Assembly (NCBI GenBank): GCA_963736235.1
Contig: CAVTOR010000031.1
Span: forward strand, 744,001 to 808,000
Reading direction: 5' to 3'
DNA: 64,000 bases
Source of the DNA: CAVORB01 sp963736235
Lineage (GTDB): Bacteria > Pseudomonadota > Gammaproteobacteria > Chromatiales > Chromatiaceae
The position numbers and the translations under genes were made by a program. The notes beneath the pieces are model-generated. The model ran no database searches and was not told the DNA's origin. It saw only the letters and a list, made by a program, of their open reading frames with translations. Of the stretch, positions 46,273-57,433 are shown piece by piece. Position 1 is the first letter of the stretch. Each line of letters opens with the position of its first letter.

Positions 46273-46602
46273 ATGAGCCCGCAGATCCTGCTCGTACTCT
46301 GCACCTGCCCGAATCCGGAGACGGCGGAACGCATGGCCGACACCCTAGTGGCCGAGCGATTGGCCGCATGCGTCAACCGGATACCGGGTTTGACCTCGGT
46401 CTATCTGTGGCAGGGCAAGGTTGAGCGCGATTCGGAGACGCTGCTCCTGATCAAGACCAGCGATGCCCGGTTCGACGCGCTGAGCGCGCGTCTGCGGGAG
46501 TTGCATCCCTACGACTTGCCCGAAATCGTCGCTACGCCGGTGGTTCGGGGTCTGCCCGAATATCTTCAGTGGGTGTGTTCATGTACAGACAACAACGCAT
46601 GA
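46273..46602 (+). CDS. cutA: Divalent cation tolerance protein CutA
   Basis: A 109-residue trimeric small protein. Family motifs: VLCTCPNPETAERMADTLVAERLAACVN at the start and ELHPYDLPEIVATPVV near the end. Homologues bind copper and other metals, but their cellular role is not settled. The start MSPQILLVLCTC was chosen by homology, with GGAG 8 bases upstream; an earlier ATG adds 10 residues. Its stop overlaps the dsbD start (ATGA), the usual order cutA-dsbD. Confidence 0.93.
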   Translation: MSPQILLVLCTCPNPETAERMADTLVAERLAACVNRIPGLTSVYLWQGKVERDSETLLLIKTSDARFDALSARLRELHPYDLPEIVATPVVRGLPEYLQWVCSCTDNNA

Positions 46603-48943
46603 TTCGTTTTTTCGCGCTGCTCCTGACATTGACCGCAAGCGTGAACCTTGCGGCGGAAGATGAGTTCCTGCTGCCTGATCAGGCGTTCCGCGTATCCGGT
46701 CAGGCCGATGGGCCGGACGCGGTCGTGGTCTCCTGGGACATCGCGGACGGCTACTACATGTACCGCAGCAAGTTCAAGTTCCGCAGCGACACCGTCGGCA
46801 TCGAGATCGGCAACCCGAAGTCACCGCCGGCGGAGACCAAGACGGACGAGTTCTTCGGCGAGGTGGAGATCTATCGCGACCGCGTCGACGTGCGCCTGCC
46901 CGTGAAGCGCGCCGCCGGAGCGGGTGAAGTGCTGGCACTGGAGACCACCTCGCAGGGCTGCGCGGACCAGGGATTGTGTTATCCGCCGCACAAGCAGCAG
47001 ATCCTGCTGGAGTTGCCGAAACTCGCGGCGACCGCGCCGGAAGCGAAGCCAGATCCGAAGCCGGAGTCCGCGCTGGAGCCCGAGGGGGGCGCCGAGCAGC
47101 CCGCCTTGGGCGCGCTGGCCGACCTCAGTCAGTCTCTAGGCCTGGGCGCCATGGACGACGACGTCCTGCAGCCGGAGGAGGCATTCCAGCTTACCGCCGA
47201 GGTCGCCGCACCCGACCGCCTGCAGCTCACGTGGAACATTGCCGACGGCACCTACCTCTACCAGGAGAAGATCGCCGTCTCGCTGGAAGACGCGGAGAAC
47301 GTCGCCCTGGGCGCCTTCCAGCTTCCCGAGGCCGAGATCAAGCAGGACACGGTGCGGCCCGACGGCACCATCGGGGATATCGCGGTCTACCACAACCGCA
47401 TCGACCTGCCGCTGCCCCTGCTGCGCGCCAGCACCGAGCCGACCTCGGTCACGCTGGTCGCCAAATACCAGGGCTGCGCCGAACGTGGCATCTGCTATCC
47501 GCCGCAGACCCAGCGGATGAAGCTGGAACTGCCCGCGGCCCTGGCCGTCAGTGCGGTCGCCGGGCGGCCGCCGGCGGAGTCGACGCGACGACCGGCGGTC
47601 CGGCGGGCGCCGCGGAGCCGCCGGCGCAGGAACCCGTCTCCGAGACGGACCAGATCGCCGCGGCCCTGGCCGGCGGCAACCTCTGGGCGGTGATCGGCCT
47701 CTTCTTCGGCTTCGGCCTGCTTCTCGCCTTCACACCCTGCGTGTTCCCCATGATCCCGATTCTGTCCGGCATCATCGCCGGGCAAGGGCCGGACATCACG
47801 ACCCGCAGGGCGTTCGTGCTGTCGCTGGTCTATGTCCTGGCCATGGCCCTGACCTACACGGTAGCCGGCGTGCTGGCCGGCCTCTTCGGCGCGAATCTCC
47901 AGGCCGCGTTCCAGAATCCCTGGATCCTGAGCATCTTCGCTCTGGTGTTCGTGGCGCTCGCGTTCTCCATGTTCGGTTTCTACGAGCTCCAGCTACCCTC
48001 CAGCCTCCAGTCCAAGCTCGCCGAGATCAGCAATCGCCAGCAGGGCGGCACCCTCGCGGGTGTGGCCATCATGGGCCTGCTCTCAGCCCTCATCGTCGGG
48101 CCGTGCGTGGCGCCACCCCTGGCGGGCGCCTTGATCTTCATCGGGCAGACCGGCGACTGGCTCCTCGGCGGCGCATCCCTGTTCGCCCTGAGCATGGGAA
48201 TGGGCGCCCCGCTGATCGCGATCGGCACCTCGGCGGGCAAGCTGCTGCCGCGGGCGGGCGCCTGGATGGACGCGATCAAGGCCGTATTCGGCGTAGCCCT
48301 CCTGGCGGTGGCCATCGTGCTGCTCGAGCGCATCATCCCCGCCGCGTTCGCCATGGTGCTCTGGGGCATGCTGATGATCTGCTCGGCCGTGTACATGGGC
48401 GCGCTGCAGGCCCTGCCCCCGGAGGCGAGCGGCTGGAAGAAGCTGTGGAAGGGCCTGGGGGCGGTGCTGATGGTGTATGGCACCCTGATGCTCATCGGCG
48501 CCGCGGCTGGCGGCAAAGATACGGTACAACCCCTGCGCGGATTGGCGGTGGGCGGCGGCGGGGCCGCCGAGCAGCACGCCGCCTTCAAGCGCGTCAAGAC
48601 GGTGGAAGACCTGGACCGCGAGCTCGCGGATGCGGGCGCGGCCGGAAAACCGGTAATGCTGGACTTCTATGCGGACTGGTGCGTGTCGTGCAAGGAGATG
48701 GAGCGCTACACCTTCTCCGACCCCGAGGTCATCAAGGAGATGGAGCGCTTCGTGCTGCTGCAGGCGGACGTCACCGCCAATGACGAGCAGGATCAGGCCC
48801 TGATGCAAGGTCGTTTCGGCATCCCTGGGCCACCGGCCATGCTCTTCTTCGACCAGGCGGGCAACGAGCTCCGCGGCTACCGGCTGGTCGGCTTCAAGCC
48901 GGCAGGCGAGTTCGCGGAGCACCTGCGCAGGGCCGTGCAATGA
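46599..48943 (+). CDS. dsbD: Thiol:disulfide interchange protein DsbD with duplicated N-terminal domain, one frameshift
   Basis: Carries electrons from cytoplasmic thioredoxin to periplasmic oxidoreductases. After the signal peptide (MIRFFALLLTLTASVNLA) there are two alpha-type domains instead of one, each ending in a paired-Cys motif (QGCADQGLCYPP and QGCAERGICYPP). A membrane part with redox Cys in FTPCVFPMIPI and IVGPCVAPPLAG follows, then a thioredoxin-like domain with WCVSCKEME. The frame breaks in the linker near 47560-47640; the total fits about 781 residues. The repair point cannot be fixed because the linker is not conserved. Coupled to cutA upstream and a TlpA-like redoxin downstream. 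Confidence 0.9.
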
Positions 48944-49503
48944 CCACCGGCAAGGTCGTCCTGGTGACCGTGCTCGCCGGGGTCATCAGCGTGGGACTCG
49001 CAATCTTCGGGCAGCAGTGGCTGGGCGACGGCACCGAGCTGCGGCTGCCGATCAGATTCACCGGACCCGCTGACGATCGACTCGATCGCCTTCCGGATTT
49101 CAGCCTTCCCGACGTCGATGGACGGAACGCGTCCAGCGACGCCTGGGCCGGCAAGGTGGTGGTCCTCAACTTTTGGGCCACCTGGTGTCCACCTTGCCTG
49201 CGCGAGATGCCCCTGTTCGCCGAGGCGCAGGAGCGCCACGCCGAGAGCGGCCTACAGACGGTGGGGATCGCGATCGACGAGAGCGAGGACGTCAAGACCT
49301 TCCTCGCGGAGCATCCGATCAATTATCCGATTCTGCTCGGGGACACGAATGCCATCGAGATGTCTCGCCGCCTGGGCAATCGGCTGCAGGGGTTGCCTTT
49401 CACGGTGATCTTCGACCGGGCGGGGAAACGAGTCCACGCGCAGGCCGGCGAGATAACCAGCGCCGCGCTTGACAAGAAACTCGCGCCCCTGCTTTCACGT
49501 TAA
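48940..49503 (+). CDS. TlpA/ResA-like periplasmic thiol-disulfide oxidoreductase
   Basis: A 187-residue membrane-anchored redoxin. One N-terminal hydrophobic segment (VVLVTVLAGVISVGLAIFG) anchors or exports it; the thioredoxin fold carries the active site WATWCPPC with Cys83 and Cys86. The start ATG overlaps the dsbD stop, so it probably receives electrons from that DsbD. Function in cytochrome c maturation or general thiol reduction is likely but not shown. Confidence 0.9.
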   Translation: MTTGKVVLVTVLAGVISVGLAIFGQQWLGDGTELRLPIRFTGPADDRLDRLPDFSLPDVDGRNASSDAWAGKVVVLNFWATWCPPCLREMPLFAEAQERHAESGLQTVGIAIDESEDVKTFLAEHPINYPILLGDTNAIEMSRRLGNRLQGLPFTVIFDRAGKRVHAQAGEITSAALDKKLAPLLSR

Positions 49504-49648
49504 GCCCCGGTCCAGAAAGACCGCAAATTCGCGGTCAACGCAAGCATAACTGGACAGCATCTCCCGTTATCTGGACAATTCAGCGGTAGTTTCTCCGCGC
49601 ACCGGCGCAAGCCTTCCCGGCGTCTCCGCCCTGACCAGATTTCGACTG

Positions 49649-50104
49649 ATGGCATCCATTCTCGTGTTGAACGGCCCGAATCTGAACCTGCTCGGCACAC
49701 GCGAGCCCGGGCTCTATGGCCGCGACACGCTGGAATCTATCCGGAACCGGCTATCCGCGCAGGCGGAGGCCAAGGGGCACAGCCTCGAATTCCTGCAGAG
49801 CAACGCCGAGCACGAGCTGATCGACAAGGTCCAGCGCGCCGGTTCCGAAGGCACCGAGTTCATCATCATCAACCCCGCCGCGTTCACCCACACCAGCGTC
49901 GCGTTGCGCGACGCGCTGCTGGCGGTAGCCATCCCCTTCATCGAGGTTCATCTCTCAAACGTCCATGCCCGCGAGCCGTTCCGAGCCCATTCCTATTTTT
50001 CGGACATCGCGGTAGGCGTCATCAGCGGCCTCGGCGCCAAGGGCTATGAGCTCGCCCTGAGCGCCGTCACCGCGCGCCTCGAGGGACAGCCCAACAAACC
50101 TTAA
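49649..50104 (+). CDS. aroQ: Type II 3-dehydroquinate dehydratase
   Basis: A 151-residue dodecameric enzyme of the shikimate pathway. The opening LVLNGPNLNLLGTREPGLYG holds the catalytic Tyr/Arg loop, IINPAAFTHTSVALRDAL and EVHLSNVHAREPFRAHSYFSD supply the substrate-binding Asn/His. Upstream of accB and accC, the common arrangement. A GACCGC/GCGGTC hairpin without T-tract lies in the gap before it (49519-49536). Confidence 0.95.
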   Translation: MASILVLNGPNLNLLGTREPGLYGRDTLESIRNRLSAQAEAKGHSLEFLQSNAEHELIDKVQRAGSEGTEFIIINPAAFTHTSVALRDALLAVAIPFIEVHLSNVHAREPFRAHSYFSDIAVGVISGLGAKGYELALSAVTARLEGQPNKP

Positions 50105-50116
50105 CGACAATCGAAC

Positions 50117-50578
50117 ATGGATATCCGCAAAGTAAAGAAACTCATCGAGCTGCTGGAGCAGTCCGACATCGCAGAGATCGAGATTCACGAGGGCGAGGAG
50201 TCGGTGCGTATCAGCCGCAATGGCCCGGCGACTCAGCCCTTCGTCATGCCCGCGGCAATGAGTCCTGGGCCCGCGGCCCAACCCGCGGTAATCGCGGCGA
50301 GCCACGCCGCCGCCGATGCCTCCGGAGTCGACGACGAGCCCGAGGCAAATCTGGTGCGCTCGCCCATGGTGGGGACCTTCTACCGCGCGCCCTCCCCCGG
50401 CAGCAAGTCGTTCGTGGAGGAGGGCCACGGGGTCAAGGTGGGCGACACGCTTTGTATCATCGAAGCCATGAAGATCCTCAACCAGATCGAGTCGGAGAAG
50501 GCGGGAACCGTCAAGCGGATACTGGTAGAGAACGGGCAGCCGGTGGAATACAACCAGCCCCTGTTCGTGATCGAATAG
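50117..50578 (+). CDS. accB: Acetyl-CoA carboxylase biotin carboxyl carrier protein
   Basis: A 153-residue BCCP. The biotinylated lysine is K119 in EAMKILNQ. The N-terminal part (MDIRKVKKLIELLEQSDI) and an Ala/Pro-rich linker (about 40-75) precede the biotinyl domain, whose thumb is VRSPMVGTFYRAPSPGSKSF. It carries the carboxyl group in the first step of fatty acid synthesis. Twelve bases behind aroQ and 70 bases before accC. Confidence 0.96.
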   Translation: MDIRKVKKLIELLEQSDIAEIEIHEGEESVRISRNGPATQPFVMPAAMSPGPAAQPAVIAASHAAADASGVDDEPEANLVRSPMVGTFYRAPSPGSKSFVEEGHGVKVGDTLCIIEAMKILNQIESEKAGTVKRILVENGQPVEYNQPLFVIE

Positions 50579-50648
50579 GACGCCGCGATTCCCGCCGTCG
50601 CAACGGCACTCGCGGCCGAGCCAACATTCCGACCCAGGTCCTTCTACC

Positions 50649-51989
50649 ATGATCGAGAAGATCCTCATCGCCAATCGGGGAGAGATCGCGCTTCGCATCC
50701 AGCGCGCCTGCCGCGAGCTCGGTATCAAGACGGTCGCCGTGCATTCGGAGGCCGACCGCGATCTGAAGCACGTCCTGCTCGCCGACGAGTCGGTCTGCAT
50801 CGGTCCAGCGCAATCGCGCGACAGCTATCTTCAAATCCCCGCGATCATCAGCGCGGCGGAGGTCACGGACACGGTGGCCATCCATCCGGGGTACGGCTTC
50901 CTGTCGGAGAACGCGGACTTCGCCGAGCGCGTCGAGCGTAGCGGCTTCATCTTCATCGGCCCGAGGCCGGACACCATCCGGCTTATGGGGGACAAGGTGT
51001 CGGCCATCCGCGCCATGCAGGAGGCCGGCGTTCCCTGTGTCCCGGGTTCGAACGGCCCACTGGACGAGAACAAGAAACGCACCCTGGAACTGGCGCGCGA
51101 GATCGGCTATCCCGTCATCATCAAGGCGGCCGGCGGCGGCGGCGGCCGCGGCATGCGGGTGGTGCACGCCGAGGCCACCCTGCTCAACGCGGTCTCTCTC
51201 ACCAAGGCGGAGGCGACCGCCGCCTTTGGTAATGACACCGTCTACATGGAGAAGTACCTGGAGAACCCCCGCCACATCGAGTTCCAAGTCCTGGCGGACC
51301 AGTATGGCAACGCGATCCACCTGGGCGAGCGGGACTGTTCCATGCAGCGACGGCATCAGAAGGTGATCGAGGAGGCCCCGGCCCCCGGCATCACGGAGGA
51401 GCAGCGCGACCGCATCGGCGAGCGCTGCGCCGAGGCCTGTCGTCGCATCGGCTACCGGGGCGCCGGCACCTTCGAGTTCCTGTTCGAGAACGGGGAGTTC
51501 TACTTCATCGAGATGAACACCCGCATCCAGGTGGAGCACCCGGTCACCGAGATGATCACCGGCGTGGACATCGTCAAGGAGCAGATCCGCATCGCCTCCG
51601 GGGAAAAGCTGCGCTATTCGCAGGGCGACATAGAGCTGCGCGGGCACGCCGTCGAGTGCCGCCTCAACGCCGAGCACCCGGAGACCTTCATCCCCAGCCC
51701 GGGCCGGATCAAGGAGTTCCACGCGCCCGGAGGGCCCGGGATCCGCATGGAAACCCACATCTACAGCGGCTACCTGGTGCCGCCCTATTACGACTCGATG
51801 ATCGGCAAGTTGATCGCGCACGGCGAGGACCGCGACTCGGCACTCGCGCGCATGTGCAGCGCACTGCGGGAGACGGTCATCGACGGTATCAACACCAATA
51901 TCCCGCTGCAACGCCAGATCCTCAAGGACGCAGCCTTCCAGGCCGGTGGTGCCAACATCCACTACCTGGAGAAAAAGCTGGGAATGTAG
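50649..51989 (+). CDS. accC: Acetyl-CoA carboxylase biotin carboxylase subunit
   Basis: A 446-residue ATP-grasp enzyme that carboxylates the BCCP-linked biotin. Features: MIEKILIANRGEIALRI start, Gly-rich ATP loop KAAGGGGGRGMRVV, LGERDCSMQRRHQKVIEEAPAP and EMNTRIQVEHPVTEM with the catalytic Glu/Arg. Length equals that of the E. coli subunit within a few residues. Co-transcribed with accB. Confidence 0.96.
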   Translation: MIEKILIANRGEIALRIQRACRELGIKTVAVHSEADRDLKHVLLADESVCIGPAQSRDSYLQIPAIISAAEVTDTVAIHPGYGFLSENADFAERVERSGFIFIGPRPDTIRLMGDKVSAIRAMQEAGVPCVPGSNGPLDENKKRTLELAREIGYPVIIKAAGGGGGRGMRVVHAEATLLNAVSLTKAEATAAFGNDTVYMEKYLENPRHIEFQVLADQYGNAIHLGERDCSMQRRHQKVIEEAPAPGITEEQRDRIGERCAEACRRIGYRGAGTFEFLFENGEFYFIEMNTRIQVEHPVTEMITGVDIVKEQIRIASGEKLRYSQGDIELRGHAVECRLNAEHPETFIPSPGRIKEFHAPGGPGIRMETHIYSGYLVPPYYDSMIGKLIAHGEDRDSALARMCSALRETVIDGINTNIPLQRQILKDAAFQAGGANIHYLEKKLGM

Positions 51990-51991
51990 CC

Positions 51992-52912
51992 ATGCCTTGG
52001 CTGCAGGTCACCTACACCACCGACCCTGAGCGCGCCCCCATGCTGGAGGCGGCGCTGCAGAGCGGGGGCGCCCTGGCGGTGACCCTGAGCGACGCCGGCG
52101 ACGAGCCGCAGCTGGAGCCATCCCCCGGGGCCACGCCGCTCTGGAGCCAGGTCGAGGTCGCCGCCCTTTTCACCGACGACGGCGACTCCCTGCAGCGCGC
52201 ACAGGAGCTGACCTCGACCCTTGCACCCTGGCTCGCATCGCCACCCAGATTCGAGCGGCTCGCGGATCGAGCGTGGGAGCGGGTGTGGCTGGACGAGTTC
52301 GCCCCCGCGCGATACGGAAGCAGGCTCTGGATCTGCCCCCGGGGCCAAGTCCCCGAGGCGGAGGGAGCGGTGGTGGTCGAGCTGGACCCGGGACTGGCCT
52401 TCGGCACCGGACATCACCCGACTACCGCGCTCTGTCTGGAATGGCTGGACGCCGCCGACCTCACCGGGGCGACCGTGCTCGACTACGGCTGCGGCTCGGG
52501 CATCCTCGCCATCGCCGCGCTGCGCCTCGGCGCAGCTCGGGCGATCGCGGTGGATCATGATCCCCAGGCGCTGGAGGCAACCGAGCAGAACGCACGCGAG
52601 AACGGGGTCGACGGACGCCTGCTGGTGTGCGCGCCGGACGACCTGCCGGAAACAGGGGTCGAGGTCCTGCTCGCGAACATACTCGCCGGCCCCCTGATCG
52701 AGCTCGCGCCTCGCCTGTCGCGGCTGGTTCGTCCGGCCGGCCGGCTCGTTCTCTCGGGCATCCTGCGCGAGCAGGCCGGCGGGCTCGCCGATGCCTACCG
52801 GGACGCCTTCGCCCTGGACGCGCCCGTATGCAGGGACGAGTGGATCCTGCTGGGCGGCCACCGCAATCCGCCCGGCAGCCTGGCCCCGGAGGCATCCGAA
52901 CCATGCCGATGA
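51992..52912 (+). CDS. prmA: Ribosomal protein L11 methyltransferase
   Basis: A 306-residue SAM-dependent enzyme that trimethylates L11. It starts MPWLQVTYTTDPERAPMLE two bases past the accC stop. The SAM site is TVLDYGCGSGILAIAAL and the PrmA signature DPGLAFGTGHHPTTALCLEWL lies just before it. LLANILAGPLIELAP is the NPPY-like region. Order accBC-prmA-DUF3426-dusB-fis is typical of gammaproteobacteria. Confidence 0.95.
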   Translation: MPWLQVTYTTDPERAPMLEAALQSGGALAVTLSDAGDEPQLEPSPGATPLWSQVEVAALFTDDGDSLQRAQELTSTLAPWLASPPRFERLADRAWERVWLDEFAPARYGSRLWICPRGQVPEAEGAVVVELDPGLAFGTGHHPTTALCLEWLDAADLTGATVLDYGCGSGILAIAALRLGAARAIAVDHDPQALEATEQNARENGVDGRLLVCAPDDLPETGVEVLLANILAGPLIELAPRLSRLVRPAGRLVLSGILREQAGGLADAYRDAFALDAPVCRDEWILLGGHRNPPGSLAPEASEPCR

Positions 52913-53619
52913 CCACGCGATGCCGTCACTGCGGCCGGCTCTTCCCCGTATACGCGCAGCAGCTCAAGGAGCGGCGCGGCAAGACGAATTGCCCCCAGTG
53001 CGGACGGCGCTTCGACGCGTTGGCGGGTCTTCTGGACGAGGTGGTTCCTGGATCCACTGGATTCGACCGCGGCCGCTCGAGCGGTGGGAGACGCAAGCCG
53101 GCCGCAACCGCACCCGCGCCTCTGCTTAACCTTGACCGAGCACACCGCCCGAGGCGCCAGGCAACCGGGCTCTGGCTGACCGGCGTCCTGATGCTGGTCG
53201 CCGCGCTGGTCGCGCAGGCGGCATGGTGGGAGCGCGCCCAATGGCTTGGGCAGCCCAGACTGGGCAGCATCGCCGAGGATGTCTGCACCCGTCTCGGCTG
53301 CCGGATCTCCCTGCCGAGACTGGCCGCGGCCATCGAGATCCTGCAGCCGTACCTCGGCGAGCATCCGCGGAACCCGCGGGTCCTGCGACTCGGCATGACC
53401 CTGATCAACCACGCATCCGTCCCGCAGGACCTGCCAGCGCTGCAGCTCGAGCTGTACGACGAGGCGGGCAGCCTCGCCGCGGTGCGGCGATTCCCACCGG
53501 ACCAATACCTTCCCGACCCGCACAAGGACCGGCTCGATGCCGGCGCCGCGATCAACCTCGGGTTCGACCTCGCCATGCCGGAAGCCGCGCCGTCGGGCTT
53601 CCGCCTGCGGCTGCTTTGA
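52903..53619 (+). CDS. Zinc-ribbon and DUF3426 domain protein
   Basis: A 238-residue membrane protein. The N-terminal MJ0042-type zinc ribbon has CRHCGRLFPV and NCPQCGRRFDA. One membrane segment (LWLTGVLMLVAALVAQAAWW, about residues 95-115) precedes a periplasmic DUF3426 domain (VCTRLGCRISLP... to FDLAMPEAAPSGFRLRL). Its role is unknown. Start 52903 has GGAGG about 10 bases upstream; a second ATG two codons on overlaps the prmA stop. The stop overlaps the dusB start (TGATG). Confidence 0.85.
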   Translation: MPMTTRCRHCGRLFPVYAQQLKERRGKTNCPQCGRRFDALAGLLDEVVPGSTGFDRGRSSGGRRKPAATAPAPLLNLDRAHRPRRQATGLWLTGVLMLVAALVAQAAWWERAQWLGQPRLGSIAEDVCTRLGCRISLPRLAAAIEILQPYLGEHPRNPRVLRLGMTLINHASVPQDLPALQLELYDEAGSLAAVRRFPPDQYLPDPHKDRLDAGAAINLGFDLAMPEAAPSGFRLRLL

Positions 53620-54608
53620 TGCGAATCGGCGACATCACGCTCGAAAACAACCTGATCCTCGCCCCAATGGCGGGGGTGACTGACCGCCCTTTCCGCCAGC
53701 TTTGCCGCCGCCTGGGGGCGGGACTCGCGGTTTCCGAGATGGTCACCGCCAACACCGCGCTGCGGGCGACGGAAAAGACCATGAGACGTCTCGACCACGC
53801 CGGCGAGCCAGGCCCGATCGCGGTGCAGATACTCGGCACTGAACCCGCCGCGATGGCCGAGGCCGCCAAGGTCAACCTGGACCTGGGCGCGCACATCATC
53901 GACATCAACATGGGTTGCCCCGCGAAAAAGGTTTGCAGAGTCGCCGCTGGATCCGCCCTGCTGCGCGATGAACCCCGCGTGGCGCGTATCCTGGAGGCCG
54001 TCGTCGGGGCGGTGTCGGCACCCGTAACCCTCAAGATCCGAACCGGCTGGTCGCCCGCCGAACGCAACGCCGTGACCATCGCCCGGATCGCATACGAGAG
54101 CGGGATTGCGGCCATCGCCGTGCATGGACGCACTCGGGCCTGCCGCTTCTCCGGTGAGGCGGAATACGACAGCGTGCGCGCAATCAAGCGAACGGTGCCG
54201 ATCACGGTCGTCGCCAACGGCGATATCGGTACCCCGGAGAAGGCGCGTTCGGTACTGGACTACACGGGCGCGGATGCTATCATGATCGGGCGCGCGGCTC
54301 AGGGTCGCCCGTGGATTTTCCAGGAGATCTCCGACTACCTGGATTGCGGCACACTGCCTCACGGCCCATCTTCGGCTTCGATCAAAGAAACGCTAATCGG
54401 TCACTTGCAGGAGCTATACGGCTTCTATGGCAGTAACCGTGGCGTTCTCATTGCTCGCAAGCACGTCGCCTGGTACTGCAGGGGCAGAGAGGGCGCCGCG
54501 GGGTTCCGGGAACGCTTCAACCGGGCCGCGACCCCGAGAGAACAACAAGACCTGATCGAGGGCTTCTTCGACGGGCCACCGATAACGGAGGACGATACGG
54601 CATGGTAA
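53619..54608 (+). CDS. dusB: tRNA-dihydrouridine synthase B
   Basis: A 329-residue FMN enzyme that reduces specific uridines in the tRNA D-loop. ILAPMAGVTDRPFRQLCRR at the start, the active-site Cys in INMGCPAKKVCR and GRTRACRFSGEA in the middle are hallmarks; VANGDIGTPEKA binds the FMN phosphate. Overlaps the DUF3426 stop and the fis start, the classical dusB-fis operon. Confidence 0.95.
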   Translation: MRIGDITLENNLILAPMAGVTDRPFRQLCRRLGAGLAVSEMVTANTALRATEKTMRRLDHAGEPGPIAVQILGTEPAAMAEAAKVNLDLGAHIIDINMGCPAKKVCRVAAGSALLRDEPRVARILEAVVGAVSAPVTLKIRTGWSPAERNAVTIARIAYESGIAAIAVHGRTRACRFSGEAEYDSVRAIKRTVPITVVANGDIGTPEKARSVLDYTGADAIMIGRAAQGRPWIFQEISDYLDCGTLPHGPSSASIKETLIGHLQELYGFYGSNRGVLIARKHVAWYCRGREGAAGFRERFNRAATPREQQDLIEGFFDGPPITEDDTAW

Positions 54609-54907
54609 CGGGCGCTGCGATGCAGAAACTGGACGACGCCTGGGGCGGATTGACGGTACTCCGTGCCGACCGCACTGAACCCCTGAGCGAGTGCGTGCGC
54701 AATGCGATGCGTTTTTACCTGCGCAACCTCGACGGCTACGAGGTCAACGACCTCCACCAGATGGTCATCGACGAGGTCGAGCGCCCCCTGCTCCAGACCG
54801 TGCTCGAGTACACCCAGGGCAACCAGACCCAGGCGGCACGCCTGCTCGGGATGAGCCGCAGCACCTTGCGCAAGAAAATCGCGCAACACGGTATCGATAA
54901 GACCTGA
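54602..54907 (+). CDS. fis: DNA-binding protein Fis
   Basis: A 101-residue nucleoid protein with the C-terminal helix-turn-helix NQTQAARLLGMSRSTLRKKI. The N-terminal half (MQKLDDAWGGLTVLRADRTEPLS) resembles that of Pseudomonas-type Fis. The ATG lies within the last codons of dusB, so both are translated from one message. Fis bends DNA and activates growth-linked genes such as rRNA operons. Confidence 0.95.
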   Translation: MVTGAAMQKLDDAWGGLTVLRADRTEPLSECVRNAMRFYLRNLDGYEVNDLHQMVIDEVERPLLQTVLEYTQGNQTQAARLLGMSRSTLRKKIAQHGIDKT

Positions 54908-54971
54908 CCGGACGGGCAGACGTTCCCGCGCCTCGTCCCCGCCAAGACCCACACCGAGTGACGGAATCGAG

Positions 54972-56535
<1,564 letters not shown>

Positions 56536-56605
56536 TTCCGTCCGTCGCAAGGCGTCGAGTGGGGATGGGCTTTCTGTCTGGCTCCGACCGGCCTGGTATC
56601 GGATC

Positions 56606-57382
56606 GTGAGCGTGCACCCGACGGCGATCGTCGAAGCGGGCGCCGAGGTGGACCCCTCGACCGAGATCGGACCCTTCTCCATCGTCGAGGGCGGTGCGAT
56701 CATCGGGCCGGACTGCGTGATCGAGAGCTGCGTGCGCATCTACGGCGCCGCCCGCCTCGGGCGCGGCAACCGCGTCTGCCACGGGGCCACCCTCGGCGCC
56801 GAGCCCCAGGACCTGACCTACACCCCGGACAAGAGCCGACCCCTAATCGTCGGCGACCACAATCACTTCAAGGAGGGGGTCAACGTCAGCCGCGGGGTGA
56901 AGTCCGAGACGGGCACGCGCATCGGCAACCACAACTATTTCATGTCATATGCCCATGTCGGGCACGACTGCAGCGTCGGCGATCACAACATCTTCGCCAA
57001 CGCGGCCACGCTCGCCGGCCATGTCGAGCTCGAGCACCACGTCTTCCTCTCGGGCCAGGTTGCAATCCACCAGTTCGCGCGCGTTGGCGCCTACGCCATG
57101 GTCGCAGGGGTCTCCGGCGTGTCCCAGGACGTTCCGCCCTACACGATCGCGGACGGGCACCGGGCGCGACTGATCGGACTCAACGTCGTGGGGCTGCGGC
57201 GCAACGGGTTCGACCGAGGGCAACGCAACACCATTAAGGCGGTCTATCGCCTCATCTTCCGCTCCGGGCTTCGCCTCGCCGATGCCTTGGCGCGGGCGGA
57301 GCAGGACTACCCGGCACCCGAAACCCGGGAAATCGTCCGTTTCATCGCATCGAGCCGCCGCGGTGTCATATCCTTCGCGTGA
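56606..57382 (+). CDS. lpxA: Acyl-ACP--UDP-N-acetylglucosamine O-acyltransferase (LpxA type)
   Basis: A 258-residue left-handed beta-helix protein starting with GTG. Hexapeptide repeats run to about residue 190; the catalytic His lies in SYAHVGHDCSVGDH, and DVPPYTIADGHRARLIGLNVVGLRRNGF is the LpxA C-terminal signature. First committed step of lipid A synthesis. It stands between purH and purD, away from the usual lpxD-fabZ-lpxA-lpxB cluster, so it may be a second, specialised acyltransferase or the only one relocated. Which is true cannot be told here. Confidence 0.88.
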   Translation: MSVHPTAIVEAGAEVDPSTEIGPFSIVEGGAIIGPDCVIESCVRIYGAARLGRGNRVCHGATLGAEPQDLTYTPDKSRPLIVGDHNHFKEGVNVSRGVKSETGTRIGNHNYFMSYAHVGHDCSVGDHNIFANAATLAGHVELEHHVFLSGQVAIHQFARVGAYAMVAGVSGVSQDVPPYTIADGHRARLIGLNVVGLRRNGFDRGQRNTIKAVYRLIFRSGLRLADALARAEQDYPAPETREIVRFIASSRRGVISFA

Positions 57383-57433
57383 CGCGGGGACCCTCGATCC
57401 CTGGCCGGCACCTTTGAGATTAGGTACTCACAG

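Noticed and set aside
49519..49536. GACCGC/GCGGTC hairpin after the TlpA-like gene as a terminator
   Set aside because: There is no T-tract after it, so intrinsic termination is unlikely; kept only as a remark.
50511..51962. Open frame of about 480 codons opposite accC
   Set aside because: Shadow of a highly conserved biotin carboxylase gene.
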